From contig CAWGIW010000002.1 in NCBI GenBank assembly GCA_963822825.1, forward strand, positions 62,001-126,000: DNA of 64,000 nucleotides. Direction: 5' to 3'. This document shows positions 50,842 through 60,774 of the stretch, piece by piece. How positions within the stretch are numbered: the first letter of the stretch is position 1; each line of letters begins with the position of its first letter. The notes beneath the pieces were generated by a model. That model was not told the DNA's origin, made no database searches, and was given only the letters and a program-made list of their open reading frames with translations. The stretch comes from JAWWPY01 sp963822825. GTDB taxonomy: Bacteria > Actinomycetota > Actinomycetes > Streptosporangiales > Streptosporangiaceae. The position numbers were made by a program, and so were the translations under genes.

Positions 50842-53330
50842 ATGTCTGGCCCGGTGCCCGATCCCAGCCCAGACGGTGAGGAGCCGCCGCCGGGCGGCCC
50901 TGGCCGACCAGGGTTCGCGTGGCTGGCGGGCAGTGCTGAGGCCGGGCCGGTGCCTGCGGGTGATGGCCTGGTCGTGGGCGGCCCGGCTGGTGGCGGGCTG
51001 GCTGCGGACCGGGGATGGGGGGACGCGGCGTTGCCGCGGGGGCTGGATTGGCAGGCGCTGCTGGAGGCGCTGGCCGCGGCCGGGGCGGACGAGGATCAGG
51101 AGGCGGTGCTGGCTGCGGAGGTGGCGGCGGAGGCGCGGGGGGTGCGGCCGTTGCCGGTTCATCAGCTGGCGGCGTTAGGCGCGGAGCAGATGGTCCCGGG
51201 TCCGGCGCAGGCGGGGTGGCTGGGGGTGGCCGCCGGGGCGGCGGGGGTGCTGGATGAGAATGCGCTGGTTGGCTTGGCGGTGGCGGCGCGGCGGCTGGCG
51301 TCCTGGGCGCAGGCGGCCGAATTGACCGCGGTGGCGCAGATCGCCGCGTGCGCGGCCGCTGCTGATCCGAAGATCGGTGTGGCCGGCGATGGGCGCCCGG
51401 GGCGGGTGTGCCAGGACGCGGTCAGCCAGGTGTCGCTGGCGCTGACGCTGTCGGATTACAGCGCGGGTAGCTGGGCGGATCTGGGGGTGAGCGTGCGGTG
51501 GCGGCTGCGGGCGACCGGGCAGGCGCTGGCCGCGGGACGCATCGACCTGTACCGGGCGAAACTGATTGCCGAGGCGACGTCGGTGCTGGGTGAGGACGCG
51601 GCGCGGGCGGTGGAGGCGAAGATTCTGCCGCAGGCGGGTGGGCTGGTGCCGGGGGAGTTGCGGGCTAGGCTGCGCCGGGCGGTGATCGCCGCCGACCCCG
51701 AGGGTGCCGAGGCGCGGCGGCGGCGGGGTGAGCGGCTGGCCAGGGTCAGCTTGTTCGGTGAGGATGACGGCACCGCCGTGCTGACCGGGTCGAAGCTGCC
51801 GGCGGTGGAGGCGGCGGCGGCGATGGCGCGGATCACCGCGCTGGCCCGGGCGATGAAGTCCGCCGGGCAGGCCGGCGGCCTGGACCTAATGCGGGCCCAG
51901 GTGATGCTTGGCTTGCTGCTGGGCACCTTGCCGTATATCCCGCCCGCCGACGGTGCCCCACCCGGCCAGCCCCCACCCGATGACCCCCCACCCGACCCCG
52001 GCGATGGGGAACCGGGCGGCGGTGGGCCCGGCGGGCCGGCCGGACCGGACGGCGACAGTGCGGACAGCCCGGGCCGCCCGCCAGCCAGCATGCCCGGCCG
52101 GGGTGACGGCAGCCCCTGGGACTATCCGCCCGGACCGGGTGATGGCGGCCCGTGGGACGGCCGCCCCGGCCCCCGCGATGAGGACGCCCCGGACGACGAC
52201 GGCCTCGACGATGACCCCCCCGGCGACGGCGGGCGGGACGGTGATGGCTGGGCCGGTGAGAACGGGGCCGGCGACAATGGGGCGGGCGACAATGGGGCGG
52301 GCGACAATGGGGCGGGCGACAATGGGGCGGCGGGCAGGACGACGGGGGTGACCTGGGCGGGACGGGGCCCGTTCCGCAGTGGCCGCCGCTGGGCGGGATT
52401 CCGCCTGGCCTGGCCGGCCGGCCCGGCGTTCAGCCGGGGAGTGGGCCGCCCGGGAACTGGCGGCCGGTGCCGGGGCTGCTGGATGTGACCCTGCCCTGGG
52501 CGGTGCTGGCCGGGTTGTCCGCCGGGCCGGGGGCGCTGGGCCGGATCGGCCCGATCACCGCGATCCAGGCCTGCCAGCTCGCCCAGGCCGCCGCGGCCGA
52601 CCCAGCCACCCAGTGGCGGATCATCGTCACCAACGCCGCCGGGCAGGCCATCGCGGTCACCCGGATCCGGCGCCGACGCGCCCGCGACGGCCCCGGCCCC
52701 GCCAGGGATGACCCCGGTCACGCCAGGGATGGCCCTGGCCTGGTCAGGGATGGCCCTGGTCAAGTCAGGGATGGCGGGTTGCCGGGGGCGGGATTGGTCG
52801 GCCGGGTCACCGTGATCATCAGCCAGGACATCATCACCGCCGGCCAGCAGGCGCCGGGCGGGCTGGGGCCGCCCGGCAGGTCGGCCGGGTCCGGCGAACC
52901 AGGCCCGCCCCGCAGGCCAGAGCCGGTGAGCGGGATCGCCGCCGCCGCGTTCCGGGCCGCGGCCAAGGCGCTGGCCCGCGCACTGGCGCAGGCCGGGGCC
53001 GACGAGGCGGCCGGCGGGTGCGCCCACCAGGGCGAGTCGCGGGCCTACCGGCCCCCGCCCCGGCTCCGGGACTACATCACCGCCCGGGATGTGACCTGCC
53101 GGTTCCCGCCCTGCCGCCAGCCCGCCTGGCGCGCCGACCTGGACCACACCCAGCCCTGGGACGACGGCGGGCGGACCTGCCGCTGCAACCTCGGCGGCGG
53201 CTGCCGGCGCCACCACCAGCTCAAACAGCACCCCCGATGGCGGCTCACACAGACCCGGCCCGGCGAATTCACCTGGATTACGCCGGCAGGCCGGGCCTAC
53301 ACCACCAGCCCCGACACCCAGCCCGCCTGA
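50842..53330 (+). CDS. DUF222 and HNH endonuclease domain protein, one frameshift
   Basis: Large actinobacterial DUF222/HNH protein of about 830 residues. The N-terminal DUF222 region is helical (LVGLAVAARRLASWAQAAELTAVAQIA). A long Pro/Gly/Asp-rich linker follows, and the C-terminal HNH nuclease is CRFPPCRQPAWRADLDHTQPWDDGG then CNLGGGCRRHHQLKQ. The frame changes between about 52340 and 52460. ATG 50842 has GAGGAGG 7 nt upstream. Such genes occur in multiple mobile-looking copies in actinobacteria (REP13E12-like in mycobacteria); role unknown. Confidence 0.85.
52266..52330 (+). repeat. 15-bp tandem repeat in DUF222/HNH linker
   Basis: Four copies of a 15-bp unit containing GGCGACAATGGGGCG encode GDNGA repeats in the linker. 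Confidence 0.8.
52685..52774 (+). repeat. 21-bp repeat in DUF222/HNH gene
   Basis: About four to five 21-bp units encode ARDGPGL/VRDGPGQ-type heptapeptides before the HNH domain. Confidence 0.7.
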
Positions 53331-53361
53331 CGGATAGCCCGCCTAACCGACACCCACCCCG

Positions 53362-53487
53362 CTGACCAGCCCGCCAGGGTAGGCACACCGCCCGGCAGCA
53401 TGCGCCCCGACCAACGGCCGCATGCTGACCAGCCCGCCAGGGTCGTGCACGCCGATCAGCAGCGTGCCGCCTTGGCGGGCTGGTCAG
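53362..53487. terminator. Inverted repeat between convergent genes
   Basis: CTGACCAGCCCGCCA occurs at 53362-53376 and again at 53425-53439; its exact inverse TGGCGGGCTGGTCAG is at 53473-53487. Either copy can pair with the inverse to form a 15-bp GC-rich stem. It lies between the HNH gene and the aldehyde dehydrogenase gene, so a bidirectional terminator is likely; no U-tract. Confidence 0.55.
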
Positions 53488-53528
53488 GCCGACGGCCCAT
53501 CATCCGGGCAGACCGCCAGCCGAACGAC

Positions 53529-55019
53529 TCAGAGCTGAGTCGTGACGGCCTTGACCTCGGTGTAGTTGTTCAGCACCTCGTGGCCCATCTCACGTCCCCA
53601 GCCGGACTGCTTGTATCCGCCGAACGGCAGTGCCGCGTCGAACACGTTGTAGCAGTTGATCCATACCGTGCCCGCCCGGATCTTCTTCGCGAGGGCGTGC
53701 GCCTTGGAGATGTCCCTGGTCCAGATGCCAGCCCCGAGGCCGTAGTCGCTGTCGTTCGCGACGGCGGCGATCTCATCCAGGTCGGTGAACGGCGCGGCGA
53801 CCAGGACCGGGCCGAAGATCTCCTCCCGGACGACCTTCATGTCGGGGTTGGTGTTGGTCAGCACCGTCGGCTCGACGAAGTAGCCGCGGTCACCGAAGCG
53901 GCCGCCGCCGGCCAGTGCAGTGGCACCGTCGGACTTGCCGGACTCGAGGTAACCGGTCACCCGGCGGAACTGCTCGTCGGAGACCAGCGGACCCATCTGC
54001 GTCCCAGCTTCCATTCCGGGGCCCATCTTGATGGACTTGGCGATCTCCGCCACGCCGTCAACGACTTCATCGAAGCGGCTCTGCTGCACGAACAGCCGCG
54101 ACCCGGCCACGCAGCACTGCCCGTGATTGAAGAAGATCGCGTTGGCCGCGCCCGCGATGGCGCCGTCCTCAGCGTCATCGAACACGATGTTGGGGCTCTT
54201 GCCGCCGAGCTCCAGGGTCAGCTTCTTCAGATTGCTGGCTCCCGCAGCCGCGACGATCAGCTTGCCCACCTCGGTGGAACCTGTGAACGCGACTTTGTCA
54301 ACGTCGTTGTGCGCGGCCAGCGCCGCACCAGCGGTCTCGCCGAAGCCGGGCACCACGTTCACCACGCCTTCCGGGACGCCGGCCTCGGCGATAAGCTCGG
54401 CCAGCCGCAGCGCCGTCAGCGGCGTCTGCTCGGCTGGCTTGAGCACTACGCAGTTGCCGGTGGCCAGCGCCGGGCCGAGCTTCCACGCGGCCATCAGCAG
54501 CGGGAAGTTCCACGGGATGATCTGGCCGACCACGCCAAGCGGCTCACGCAGCGTGTACGAGTGGAAGTTGGCGCCCGGCATGTAGGGCACCGAGATGTTG
54601 ATGGTGTTGCCCTCGATCTTGGTGGCCCAGCCCGCCATGTAGTGGAAGAGGTCAGCGGCCAGCGGCACGTCGGCGCCCTGCGCTACGGCGAAGGGCTTGC
54701 CGTTGTCCAGCGATTCCAGCTGTGCGAGCTCGTCAACGTGCTCAAGGATGAGATCGCCGATCCGCCAGATGATCCGCCCGCGCTCGGACGGGGTCATCCT
54801 GCTCCACGGGCCTTCCTCGAAGGCTCGGCGCGCCGCCCGCACGGCCCGGTTTATGTCCTCGGCATCCCCCTCGGCGACCCGGGCGAGGGTCTCGCCGGTC
54901 GCGGGATTGGGGGTCTCGAACGTCTTGCCTGACGCTGCGTCCGACCACTGCCCGTTGATGAACAGCTGCCGGGGGGTCGCGATGAACTCTTCGACACTGC
55001 GTTCCATGGTCACTGTCAT
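53529..55019 (-). CDS. NAD(P)-dependent aldehyde dehydrogenase
   Basis: Complete aldehyde dehydrogenase of 496 residues. Rossmann/NAD region IIPWNFPLLMAAWKLGPALATGN, catalytic Glu in LELGGKSPNIVF, catalytic Cys in NHGQCCVAGSRLF (the second Cys aligns with the usual nucleophile), EEIFGPV and PFGGYKQSGWGRE. Closest in pattern to phenylacetaldehyde/betaine-type ALDHs, substrate not predictable. ATG 55019 follows GGGAG. The PadR gene lies upstream on the same strand, about 280 nt away. Confidence 0.93.
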   Translation of the reverse strand: MTVTMERSVEEFIATPRQLFINGQWSDAASGKTFETPNPATGETLARVAEGDAEDINRAVRAARRAFEEGPWSRMTPSERGRIIWRIGDLILEHVDELAQLESLDNGKPFAVAQGADVPLAADLFHYMAGWATKIEGNTINISVPYMPGANFHSYTLREPLGVVGQIIPWNFPLLMAAWKLGPALATGNCVVLKPAEQTPLTALRLAELIAEAGVPEGVVNVVPGFGETAGAALAAHNDVDKVAFTGSTEVGKLIVAAAGASNLKKLTLELGGKSPNIVFDDAEDGAIAGAANAIFFNHGQCCVAGSRLFVQQSRFDEVVDGVAEIAKSIKMGPGMEAGTQMGPLVSDEQFRRVTGYLESGKSDGATALAGGGRFGDRGYFVEPTVLTNTNPDMKVVREEIFGPVLVAAPFTDLDEIAAVANDSDYGLGAGIWTRDISKAHALAKKIRAGTVWINCYNVFDAALPFGGYKQSGWGREMGHEVLNNYTEVKAVTTQL

Positions 55020-55297
55020 GGATTGTCATCTCCCTTGCCAGCGCGGCAGAAGGCAGCCACCCCATTGCGGCCAGCCAGCATTCGCCACGCGGAGGCCCAG
55101 CCCGCAGGCTGCGGCCCGCTTGGTAGTCACAATGTGACAACAGAGCCTGGGCTCGCACAAGGGCCGAAGGGCACAATAACGCAGAAAATCGCCCCGATAC
55201 GGTCGCCATCTCGTGCGCTGAGAGGCTGCTGTGGTCTCAGGAATCGCCGGGATCAGGCCGGGCGAAGCCGCCGAGGAGCTGAGGATCAGGAGCCCGG

Positions 55298-55867
55298 TCA
55301 GGCCGGGTCGTGCCGTCCAGAAAGCTGGGGATCAGAAGCCGCCGGATCAGGCCGGGCGACGTCGTCGAGGAAGCTGAGGGTCGCCGCCGCTGTGGCCCTG
55401 CGCCAGGCCAGCAGGGTCGCGTCGAAGCCCTCCCGGTCCGGCCGTTCTGCCTCGATGGCCTGGGCGATCGGCTCCAGGATAGCCTTCTGCCGTGTGAGCA
55501 GGCTCGTGGCATCGCCTCCCGACCGGTCCAGCAGGGCGAGCTTGAGCAGCAGGTGCGAGCGGACATCACGGACATGCTCCACGGGCGTATCGAGCCAGGA
55601 AGCCACGGCCTCCCGCCCGCGCGCGGTGACGGTGTAGATCGTTCGCTGTGGGCCGCGACCCGGCTCCACGGCGTCCGGAGTCACCAGCCCGGACTCCAGG
55701 AGCCGGCCGATCGAGCGATAGATGATGGGCCTGGGGATGTGCCAGATCCGGCCCAGTTCGCCAGCGGACGCGGTGAGCTGGCCGATGGCGAAGCCATGCG
55801 TGGGCCGCTCGCTGACCACCGCGAGCACCGTCCACTCGGCCAGCGACAACGATGCCCCAGCGCTCAT
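55298..55867 (-). CDS. PadR-family transcription regulator
   Basis: Protein of 189 residues. The N-terminal winged helix has the PadR pattern: LSLAEWTVLAVVSERPTHGFAI, IWHIPRPIIYRSIGRLLESGLV, TIYTVTARGREAVASWL. A helical dimerisation domain follows (VRDVRSHLLLKLALLDR). It may control the aldehyde dehydrogenase downstream on the same strand. The 3' end contains short direct repeats. Intact; GC-rich gap 55020-55297 between the two genes shows no further gene. Confidence 0.88.
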   Translation of the reverse strand: MSAGASLSLAEWTVLAVVSERPTHGFAIGQLTASAGELGRIWHIPRPIIYRSIGRLLESGLVTPDAVEPGRGPQRTIYTVTARGREAVASWLDTPVEHVRDVRSHLLLKLALLDRSGGDATSLLTRQKAILEPIAQAIEAERPDREGFDATLLAWRRATAAATLSFLDDVARPDPAASDPQLSGRHDPA

Positions 55868-55992
55868 GATCCGAGCGTAATGGGCTGAGCCCAGCGGCTA
55901 GCGACTCGTCCAGATGGCGGGGGTCGTGACGAGCGCCAACGGAATGAGTAGTCTCTTTGTGACTAGTCGGGTGCCGATCGGGGAGGCCGGTC

Positions 55993-57171
55993 ATGTCCGC
56001 CGAGATGATCAGCGCGATCTCCGGGCCCGGCCCCGTTGTGGCGCGGCGTCGCGGTCGCCGGGGGGCCCCGGCGGTCGGACGCAGCGGTGGCCGGGGCCGT
56101 CCGGCGGTCGGACGCAGCGGTGGCCGGAGCCGCCCGGCGGTCGGCATGCTGGCTGACGGCACCGCCTTCTACGCGCCGATCGGTGCCGTCATCGTCGATG
56201 ACACCCTGGTCACCTGCCACTTGTGCGGCCGGTCGCTGCGCTCGGTCACGGCTCACTTGCGCATGCACGGCTGGACCAAAGAGGCCTACTGCGCGGCGTT
56301 CGGCCTGGAACGGCACCAGTCCCTGGAAGGGCCGGAGACCCGCAAGCTACGGGCGGCCGCCCTAGCCTCGCGCCTGGTCTTCGAGCCCGCGATCCGCGAC
56401 GGCAGCGCCGCGGGGCGGGACCGGGCCCGCGCCGGGGACCTCACCCGCGACGCTGCCGCGGCCGCCAAGGGCCGCCGCCTTCCGGAGCAGCGTCGCAGGA
56501 AAGCTCTGCGGGCCCTGGCTGCGATTCCGCCGGCCGCGGTCGCCCAGGCGAACCGGGACCGCGCGGGGCGCCACCTCGCCCGCGTCGCCTCCGGCGCCGC
56601 CCGGCGGCGCGGGTACCCGGACATCGGGGCGTACGTCCTGGCCCGGGTGGCCGACGGGGCCAGCCTGGCGGCCATCAGCCGCGAGGCCGGGCTGCACAAG
56701 GACTGGCTGTCCCGGCACCTCGGCGACGTCGATCCCGTAGCGGCCGCCGCCGCGCAGCAGCGGGGTCCCGACCGGTGGGACGCCAGGTGGCTACCGGCGC
56801 TGCGGCGGCTGGGGTTCCCCGACGTACCGAGCTACCTGCACGAACGCCACATCGTCCAGCATCAGACCCTCAACGCGATGGCGGCCGAGGTCGGCCTGAG
56901 CCACCATGCGGTCGAGTCCGCGCTACGCCGCCACGGGCTGGCCCGGATGGCGCACGCGGCCAAGCGCCACGCGGCCGGTCAGCGCGCGGCCCACGTCGCC
57001 GCCGACCTCGGTTTCGGCAGCGTCGCCGACTACGTGGCCCAGCGCAGAGCGGCCGGCTGGACCTGGCAAGCCATATCCACGGAGGCCGGGCAGCCGCAAT
57101 CATGGCTCCGCCGGCAGGTGATGCCACGGCCCGGCCTGCGGGGGGCTAGCGTGAGCGTCACACCGTCGTAG
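55993..57171 (+). CDS. MucR-type zinc-finger protein
   Basis: Protein of 392 residues. An 11-residue Arg/Gly-rich repeat (PAVGRSGGRGR) near the N-terminus precedes a ROS/MucR zinc-finger core: CHLCGRSLRSVTAHLRMHGWTKEAYCAAFGL, with CxxC and two His. The remainder is helical and Ala/Arg-rich, with repeated helix-turn-helix-like segments (SLAAISREAGLHKDWLSRHLGDV; NAMAAEVGLSHHAVESALRRHG; TWQAISTEAGQPQSWLRRQV). Likely DNA-binding. ATG 55993 chosen; GTG starts nearby are possible. Targets unknown. Confidence 0.75.
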   Translation: MSAEMISAISGPGPVVARRRGRRGAPAVGRSGGRGRPAVGRSGGRSRPAVGMLADGTAFYAPIGAVIVDDTLVTCHLCGRSLRSVTAHLRMHGWTKEAYCAAFGLERHQSLEGPETRKLRAAALASRLVFEPAIRDGSAAGRDRARAGDLTRDAAAAAKGRRLPEQRRRKALRALAAIPPAAVAQANRDRAGRHLARVASGAARRRGYPDIGAYVLARVADGASLAAISREAGLHKDWLSRHLGDVDPVAAAAAQQRGPDRWDARWLPALRRLGFPDVPSYLHERHIVQHQTLNAMAAEVGLSHHAVESALRRHGLARMAHAAKRHAAGQRAAHVAADLGFGSVADYVAQRRAAGWTWQAISTEAGQPQSWLRRQVMPRPGLRGASVSVTPS

Positions 57172-57193
57172 ATCCCCAGGGGGCATCCAAATC

Positions 57194-57400
57194 ATGATGC
57201 TGAGTGCGCGTAACCAGATCCCAGCCCGGGTCACCAGCATCCAGGCCGGAGAGGCCATCGCCAACGTTGAGCTGGACGCCGGCGGAGTGCGCCTGGTGGC
57301 TTCGATCACCGTCGAGGCAGTCGCCCAGCTCGGCTTGGTCGAGGGCAGCCAGGTCACCGCCGTGATCAAGGCGTCCGACGTGATCGTGGCCACCGGCTGA
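57194..57400 (+). CDS. Mop/TOBE molybdate-binding protein
   Basis: Single-domain TOBE protein of 68 residues (SARNQIPARVTSIQAGEAIANVELDAGG, then VAQLGLVEGSQVTAVIKASDVIVAT), the fold of molbindin that stores or senses molybdate. Standalone copies may buffer oxyanion or serve molybdenum transport; no mod genes are nearby. ATG 57194 or 57197. A 16-bp palindrome lies just after the stop. Confidence 0.85.
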   Translation: MMLSARNQIPARVTSIQAGEAIANVELDAGGVRLVASITVEAVAQLGLVEGSQVTAVIKASDVIVATG

Positions 57401-57426
57401 GGTCCGGTCATCCGGCGGAGCGCGGA

Positions 57427-57442
57427 CTGCCCGATCGGGCAG
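57427..57442. terminator. 16-bp palindrome after mop
   Basis: CTGCCCGATCGGGCAG is perfectly self-complementary and lies 27 nt after the mop stop. It could end the transcript or bind a regulator of the next gene; the absence of a U-tract leaves this open. Confidence 0.45.
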
Positions 57443-57526
57443 CCCTGATGGCCATCGCCCGCTGCACCTTTTACTGCACCTACTGACCTGGCCCCGTGCA
57501 TGCGACTGGGCCTAGGTTTCTGGCGT

Positions 57527-58759
57527 ATGGGTGCCCAAGTAGCTCTTAGACCAGGCCGCCTGCCCGTCGCACCCGGTGGCGAGGCACTCATGGAGATCTC
57601 GGTGACGAACACCGGGCAGGTGGAGGACTCGTTCGCGCTCAGCGTGCTCGGGGAACCCGCGCCCTGGGCGGTCTGCGAACCGGCCGCTATGTCCCTGTTT
57701 CCCGGGCAGGACGGCACCGCCCGGGTCTTCCTCAGGCCGCCGGTGACTTCTGACTTGCCGTATGGGCCTGTCCCGTTCGCCGTCCGCGTCGCCTCCAACG
57801 AGGATCCGCTGGATTCCGTCGTTGAAGAAGGCATCGTGGAGATCGCCCCGCGGCCATTCGTCACCGCTGACCTGTCGCCGCGAACAGGACAGGCCCGGGG
57901 CAAGCGAGCAAGCAGGCACCGGGTCGCCGTGGGCAACCGGGGTAATGCGCCTGCCATCGTCGAGTTCGTCGGCTGCGACGAAGCAGACACAGTGAAGGTG
58001 CGGGTCAGGCCGCCTGAGCTCGAAGTGCCGCCGGGCTCCGCTGGGTTCGTCCAGGTCCGGGTCCGGGCCCGGCACCGGTTCTGGCGCGGGCCATCCGTCA
58101 CGCACAGATTCCAGGTGATCGCGCATCTGCGTGGTGACAGCATCGTCCGCAATGACGGAACCCTGCTGCAGGAAGCGGTGCTGCCCAACTGGCTGCCCAA
58201 GGCCATCGCCCTCGCCGCTGCCGCTGCCATCGCTGTGGTCGCGCTGTGGCTCGCCGTGCTGCGACCGCTCGTCACGAACACCGCGACAAACGCGGCGCTT
58301 CCCGTGGCGCAGATGGCGGCGCAGAAGGCGGCGCAGGAAGCGGTGACGAAGCTTCGCCCGACGCCACCCACGTCATCACCCACGTCATCACCCACGTCCG
58401 TTAAGAAGAAGCCCTCACTGCCCGCTCCGGTGCCGTTCGCGCAGACGCTCGACGCGGTCACCCCGATCCTCTACGCGCCGGTTAATCATGCCCTGGCGAT
58501 CACCGACCTGGTCCTGCAGAACCCGGAGGGCGATCAGGGCACGCTCACGCTAAGCCGGAACGGCGTGCCCTCCGCGGTCCTGTTCTCCGAGCAACTGGCC
58601 GACTTCCGCGATTACGACCTGCACTTCATTACCCCGATCGTGGTGCCGGCAGGCCAGAACTTGACCTTCGCCGTCCACTGCGCCAACCCACCGCCGAAGC
58701 CAAAGGCATGCAAGCCGGTCGTACTGATCACCGGCATGAACGACACGATCGCGCATTGA
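57527..58759 (+). CDS. Membrane-anchored NEW3/NPCBM-like surface protein
   Basis: Protein of about 410 residues with N-terminal Ig-like domains (EALMEISVTNTGQVEDSFALSV; HRVAVGNRGNAPAIVEF), one TM helix (AIALAAAAAIAVVALWLAVL near residue 230), a low-complexity Thr/Pro/Ser linker, and a C-terminal beta domain. This layout occurs in actinobacterial proteins often called hydrolytic proteins, but no catalytic motif is visible. The start is ATG 57527 or 57500. The next gene begins by TTG overlapping this stop. Confidence 0.6.
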   Translation: MGAQVALRPGRLPVAPGGEALMEISVTNTGQVEDSFALSVLGEPAPWAVCEPAAMSLFPGQDGTARVFLRPPVTSDLPYGPVPFAVRVASNEDPLDSVVEEGIVEIAPRPFVTADLSPRTGQARGKRASRHRVAVGNRGNAPAIVEFVGCDEADTVKVRVRPPELEVPPGSAGFVQVRVRARHRFWRGPSVTHRFQVIAHLRGDSIVRNDGTLLQEAVLPNWLPKAIALAAAAAIAVVALWLAVLRPLVTNTATNAALPVAQMAAQKAAQEAVTKLRPTPPTSSPTSSPTSVKKKPSLPAPVPFAQTLDAVTPILYAPVNHALAITDLVLQNPEGDQGTLTLSRNGVPSAVLFSEQLADFRDYDLHFITPIVVPAGQNLTFAVHCANPPPKPKACKPVVLITGMNDTIAH

Positions 58760-59747
58760 AGCGCGCGAGAATCGCCGCGGTGGTCCTGGCGGGCGGGACA
58801 CTGCTGGCCAGTGGCACACTGCTGGCCGGTGCGCCCGGAGCGGACGGCGTCACCGCGGTGCCCGCGGCGGTGGTACCGGGCCCAGAAGCATCTCGGTAGG
58901 CCCCTCGCTGGTCGGCCGCCAGCAGTTGCCGGCCACCTTCCGGGTGGCGCCGCAGGACTTCCCCTCGGCTGGCCGCCTTGCGCTCACGATCGACGGGGAG
59001 CCGCAGGTATACACCGCGACAGCGCACGGCGACCTGGATTTCACGTCATCACCATCCTGCGGCACGCACACGGTCACGCTCTCCACCCGGCCAGCCGGAG
59101 CGGAGGTGTTGTCCGCCAGCGCGCAGACCACGGTCTTGTGCTCTCAGATCACGCTGACCCCAGCCACGATAAAAGGGGCCAGCCAGCCCGCCACGGTACT
59201 GGTGACGGGCAGCCAGTTCCAGGCCGGCCAGCCGGTCACGATCTCGCTGAATGGCACCCACGTCGGCTCGACGGTGACCAATTCGGGCGGGGGTTTCACC
59301 GTGCCGATCATCGCGCGCGGCCTCGGCTGCACGGCCTACCAGGTCACAGCCAGCGAGCAGGCCGCCAGCCCGGGGCTGGCGTTCCGGTTCAGCGCGAGTG
59401 CCCCCCTCCAGGCCACAGAGTGCAAGAAAATGACGTTGGCCATCAATCCCGCGGTGCTCGAGCCCGGCGAGCTGACGCAGGTCACCGGGACAGGCTTCAC
59501 GTCCGGCGCCCCGGTGATGTTGTCCTGGCAGGGTCTCAGTGGCGGCACTCCGCTGCTCGGCGCGCTGAACGTCACCGTCACCGCCGGCGGCACCATCGGC
59601 GGCTTCTTCCTGGTGATGCCGAACGATCCGCTCGGTCCCAGGCAGTTGGTCGCCACGCAGGGCGCCATCAAGCTCACGGCCAACGCCGTGGTCGACCCCG
59701 GGCCGATGGAGCCGTCCTCCGGCGACCGGCTCATCAACCGCGGCTAG
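58756..59747 (+). CDS. Secreted beta-repeat (IPT/Ig-like) protein, frameshifted
   Basis: Signal peptide (KRARIAAVVLAGGTLLASGTLLAGAPGA) followed by a frame change near 58885, then two or three Ig/IPT-like repeats (TLTPATIKGASQPATVLVTGSQF; LAINPAVLEPGELTQVTGTGF). Probably cell-surface or secreted. TTG 58756 overlaps the previous stop (TTGA), so the two surface proteins are coupled. Confidence 0.6.
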
Positions 59748-59786
59748 CCCGCGTCCATCGGCCGCGGACAGCTGCTCCGCGTCAGT

Positions 59787-60407
59787 TCAGATCCACCCGT
59801 TCCGCACCGCGCAGGCCACAACGTGCGTCCGGTTGCGTGCGTTGAGCCGGAGCGTCAAGTGCTGGAGCACGTTCTTGATGGTGCGCTCCGAGTAGGCGAG
59901 CCGGGTCGCCACTTCACGGGTGGACAGCCCATCCGCGATCAGCTGGAGGACGTCGTGCTCCCGCCCGGTGAGCCCGGCGAAGGACAGGCCACGGGGCGTG
60001 AGCAGGTTGCGATTCAGCTGCCCGACGTGATCAATGAGGTGGCGTACCAGCTCAGGGGGCAAGTCACCGTGCCCCGCCGCGGCCAGCTGGATGGCCCGGA
60101 CCAGGCGCTCCGCGGTGGCGTCCACCCGGTGCAGAACCCCGCAGACGCCCGATTCCAGCAGGCAGGCGAGCGCACTCGAGTCCACCCGGCCGATGATCAG
60201 CACGATCGGCAGGCCGCCGTCCGCGTGCAGAGCCCTCAGCCAGCGCAGAGCATCCTCGTCTGTGCTGTCCATGATGGCGAGCACCACAGCCGGGCGCACA
60301 CCAGCGCCGGCGATGACTACCTCCGGACGGCGCCTCAGCTGCGCAAGGACGCCGACTTCCGAAATGGGATCAAGCGTATTTACTTTGAATGGGACAGGCT
60401 CGTTCAC
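59787..60407 (-). CDS. NarL/LuxR-type response regulator-like protein
   Basis: Protein of about 206 residues: a receiver-like N-terminal domain without an obvious phospho-Asp site (VVLAIMDSTDEDALRWLRAL) and a C-terminal LuxR HTH (LTGREHDVLQLIADGLSTREVATRLAYSERTIKNVLQHL). GTG 60407 has AGGGGGACCC upstream. It may be a pseudo-receiver regulator. Target unknown. Confidence 0.82.
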   Translation of the reverse strand: MNEPVPFKVNTLDPISEVGVLAQLRRRPEVVIAGAGVRPAVVLAIMDSTDEDALRWLRALHADGGLPIVLIIGRVDSSALACLLESGVCGVLHRVDATAERLVRAIQLAAAGHGDLPPELVRHLIDHVGQLNRNLLTPRGLSFAGLTGREHDVLQLIADGLSTREVATRLAYSERTIKNVLQHLTLRLNARNRTHVVACAVRNGWI

Positions 60408-60774
60408 GGGTCCCCCTGTGCCGCCGCAATTCTTCAGACGTGTCCGCAAATGGCATGAGACATCGCGATACCTGCGGTAAGAATTCGCCTACAGAGATAG
60501 AATAGAGATAGACACCGACCGCCGTTGAAATACCTCCGCACTCACGGCTCGCGCCCGGCCTGGCTGGAAGACGGTGATGCCCCGGGTGTCGCCTTATGTA
60601 CGGCAAGGCGGAGGCTCAGGCTCTTTCAAGGTCGTTAAGAGTGGGCGGGTTTCCGCGGGCCCAGCCGATGCTACAAACGATCATGCTGTGCTAGCGGATG
60701 ACTTCGCGGCCCTGCGCTGGCCCGGCCTGAGTCTATGCTTGGCAATCGCTAGCAATCGCTATACAGTGGGGCGG
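60408..60774. other. Intergenic region with divergent promoters
   Basis: About 370 bp of lower G+C between two divergent genes. It contains a GAGATAGA repeat near 60496-60510, the repeat GCAATCGCTA twice at 60742-60761, and TACAGT (60762-60767) correctly placed for a leaderless transcript starting at GTG 60775. No protein-coding signal. Confidence 0.5.

Noticed and set aside
53400..54932. Long plus-strand open frame opposite the aldehyde dehydrogenase
   Set aside because: High-G+C antisense shadow: no SD, no domain, Arg/His/Gly-rich composition; the minus-strand ALDH has all motifs.
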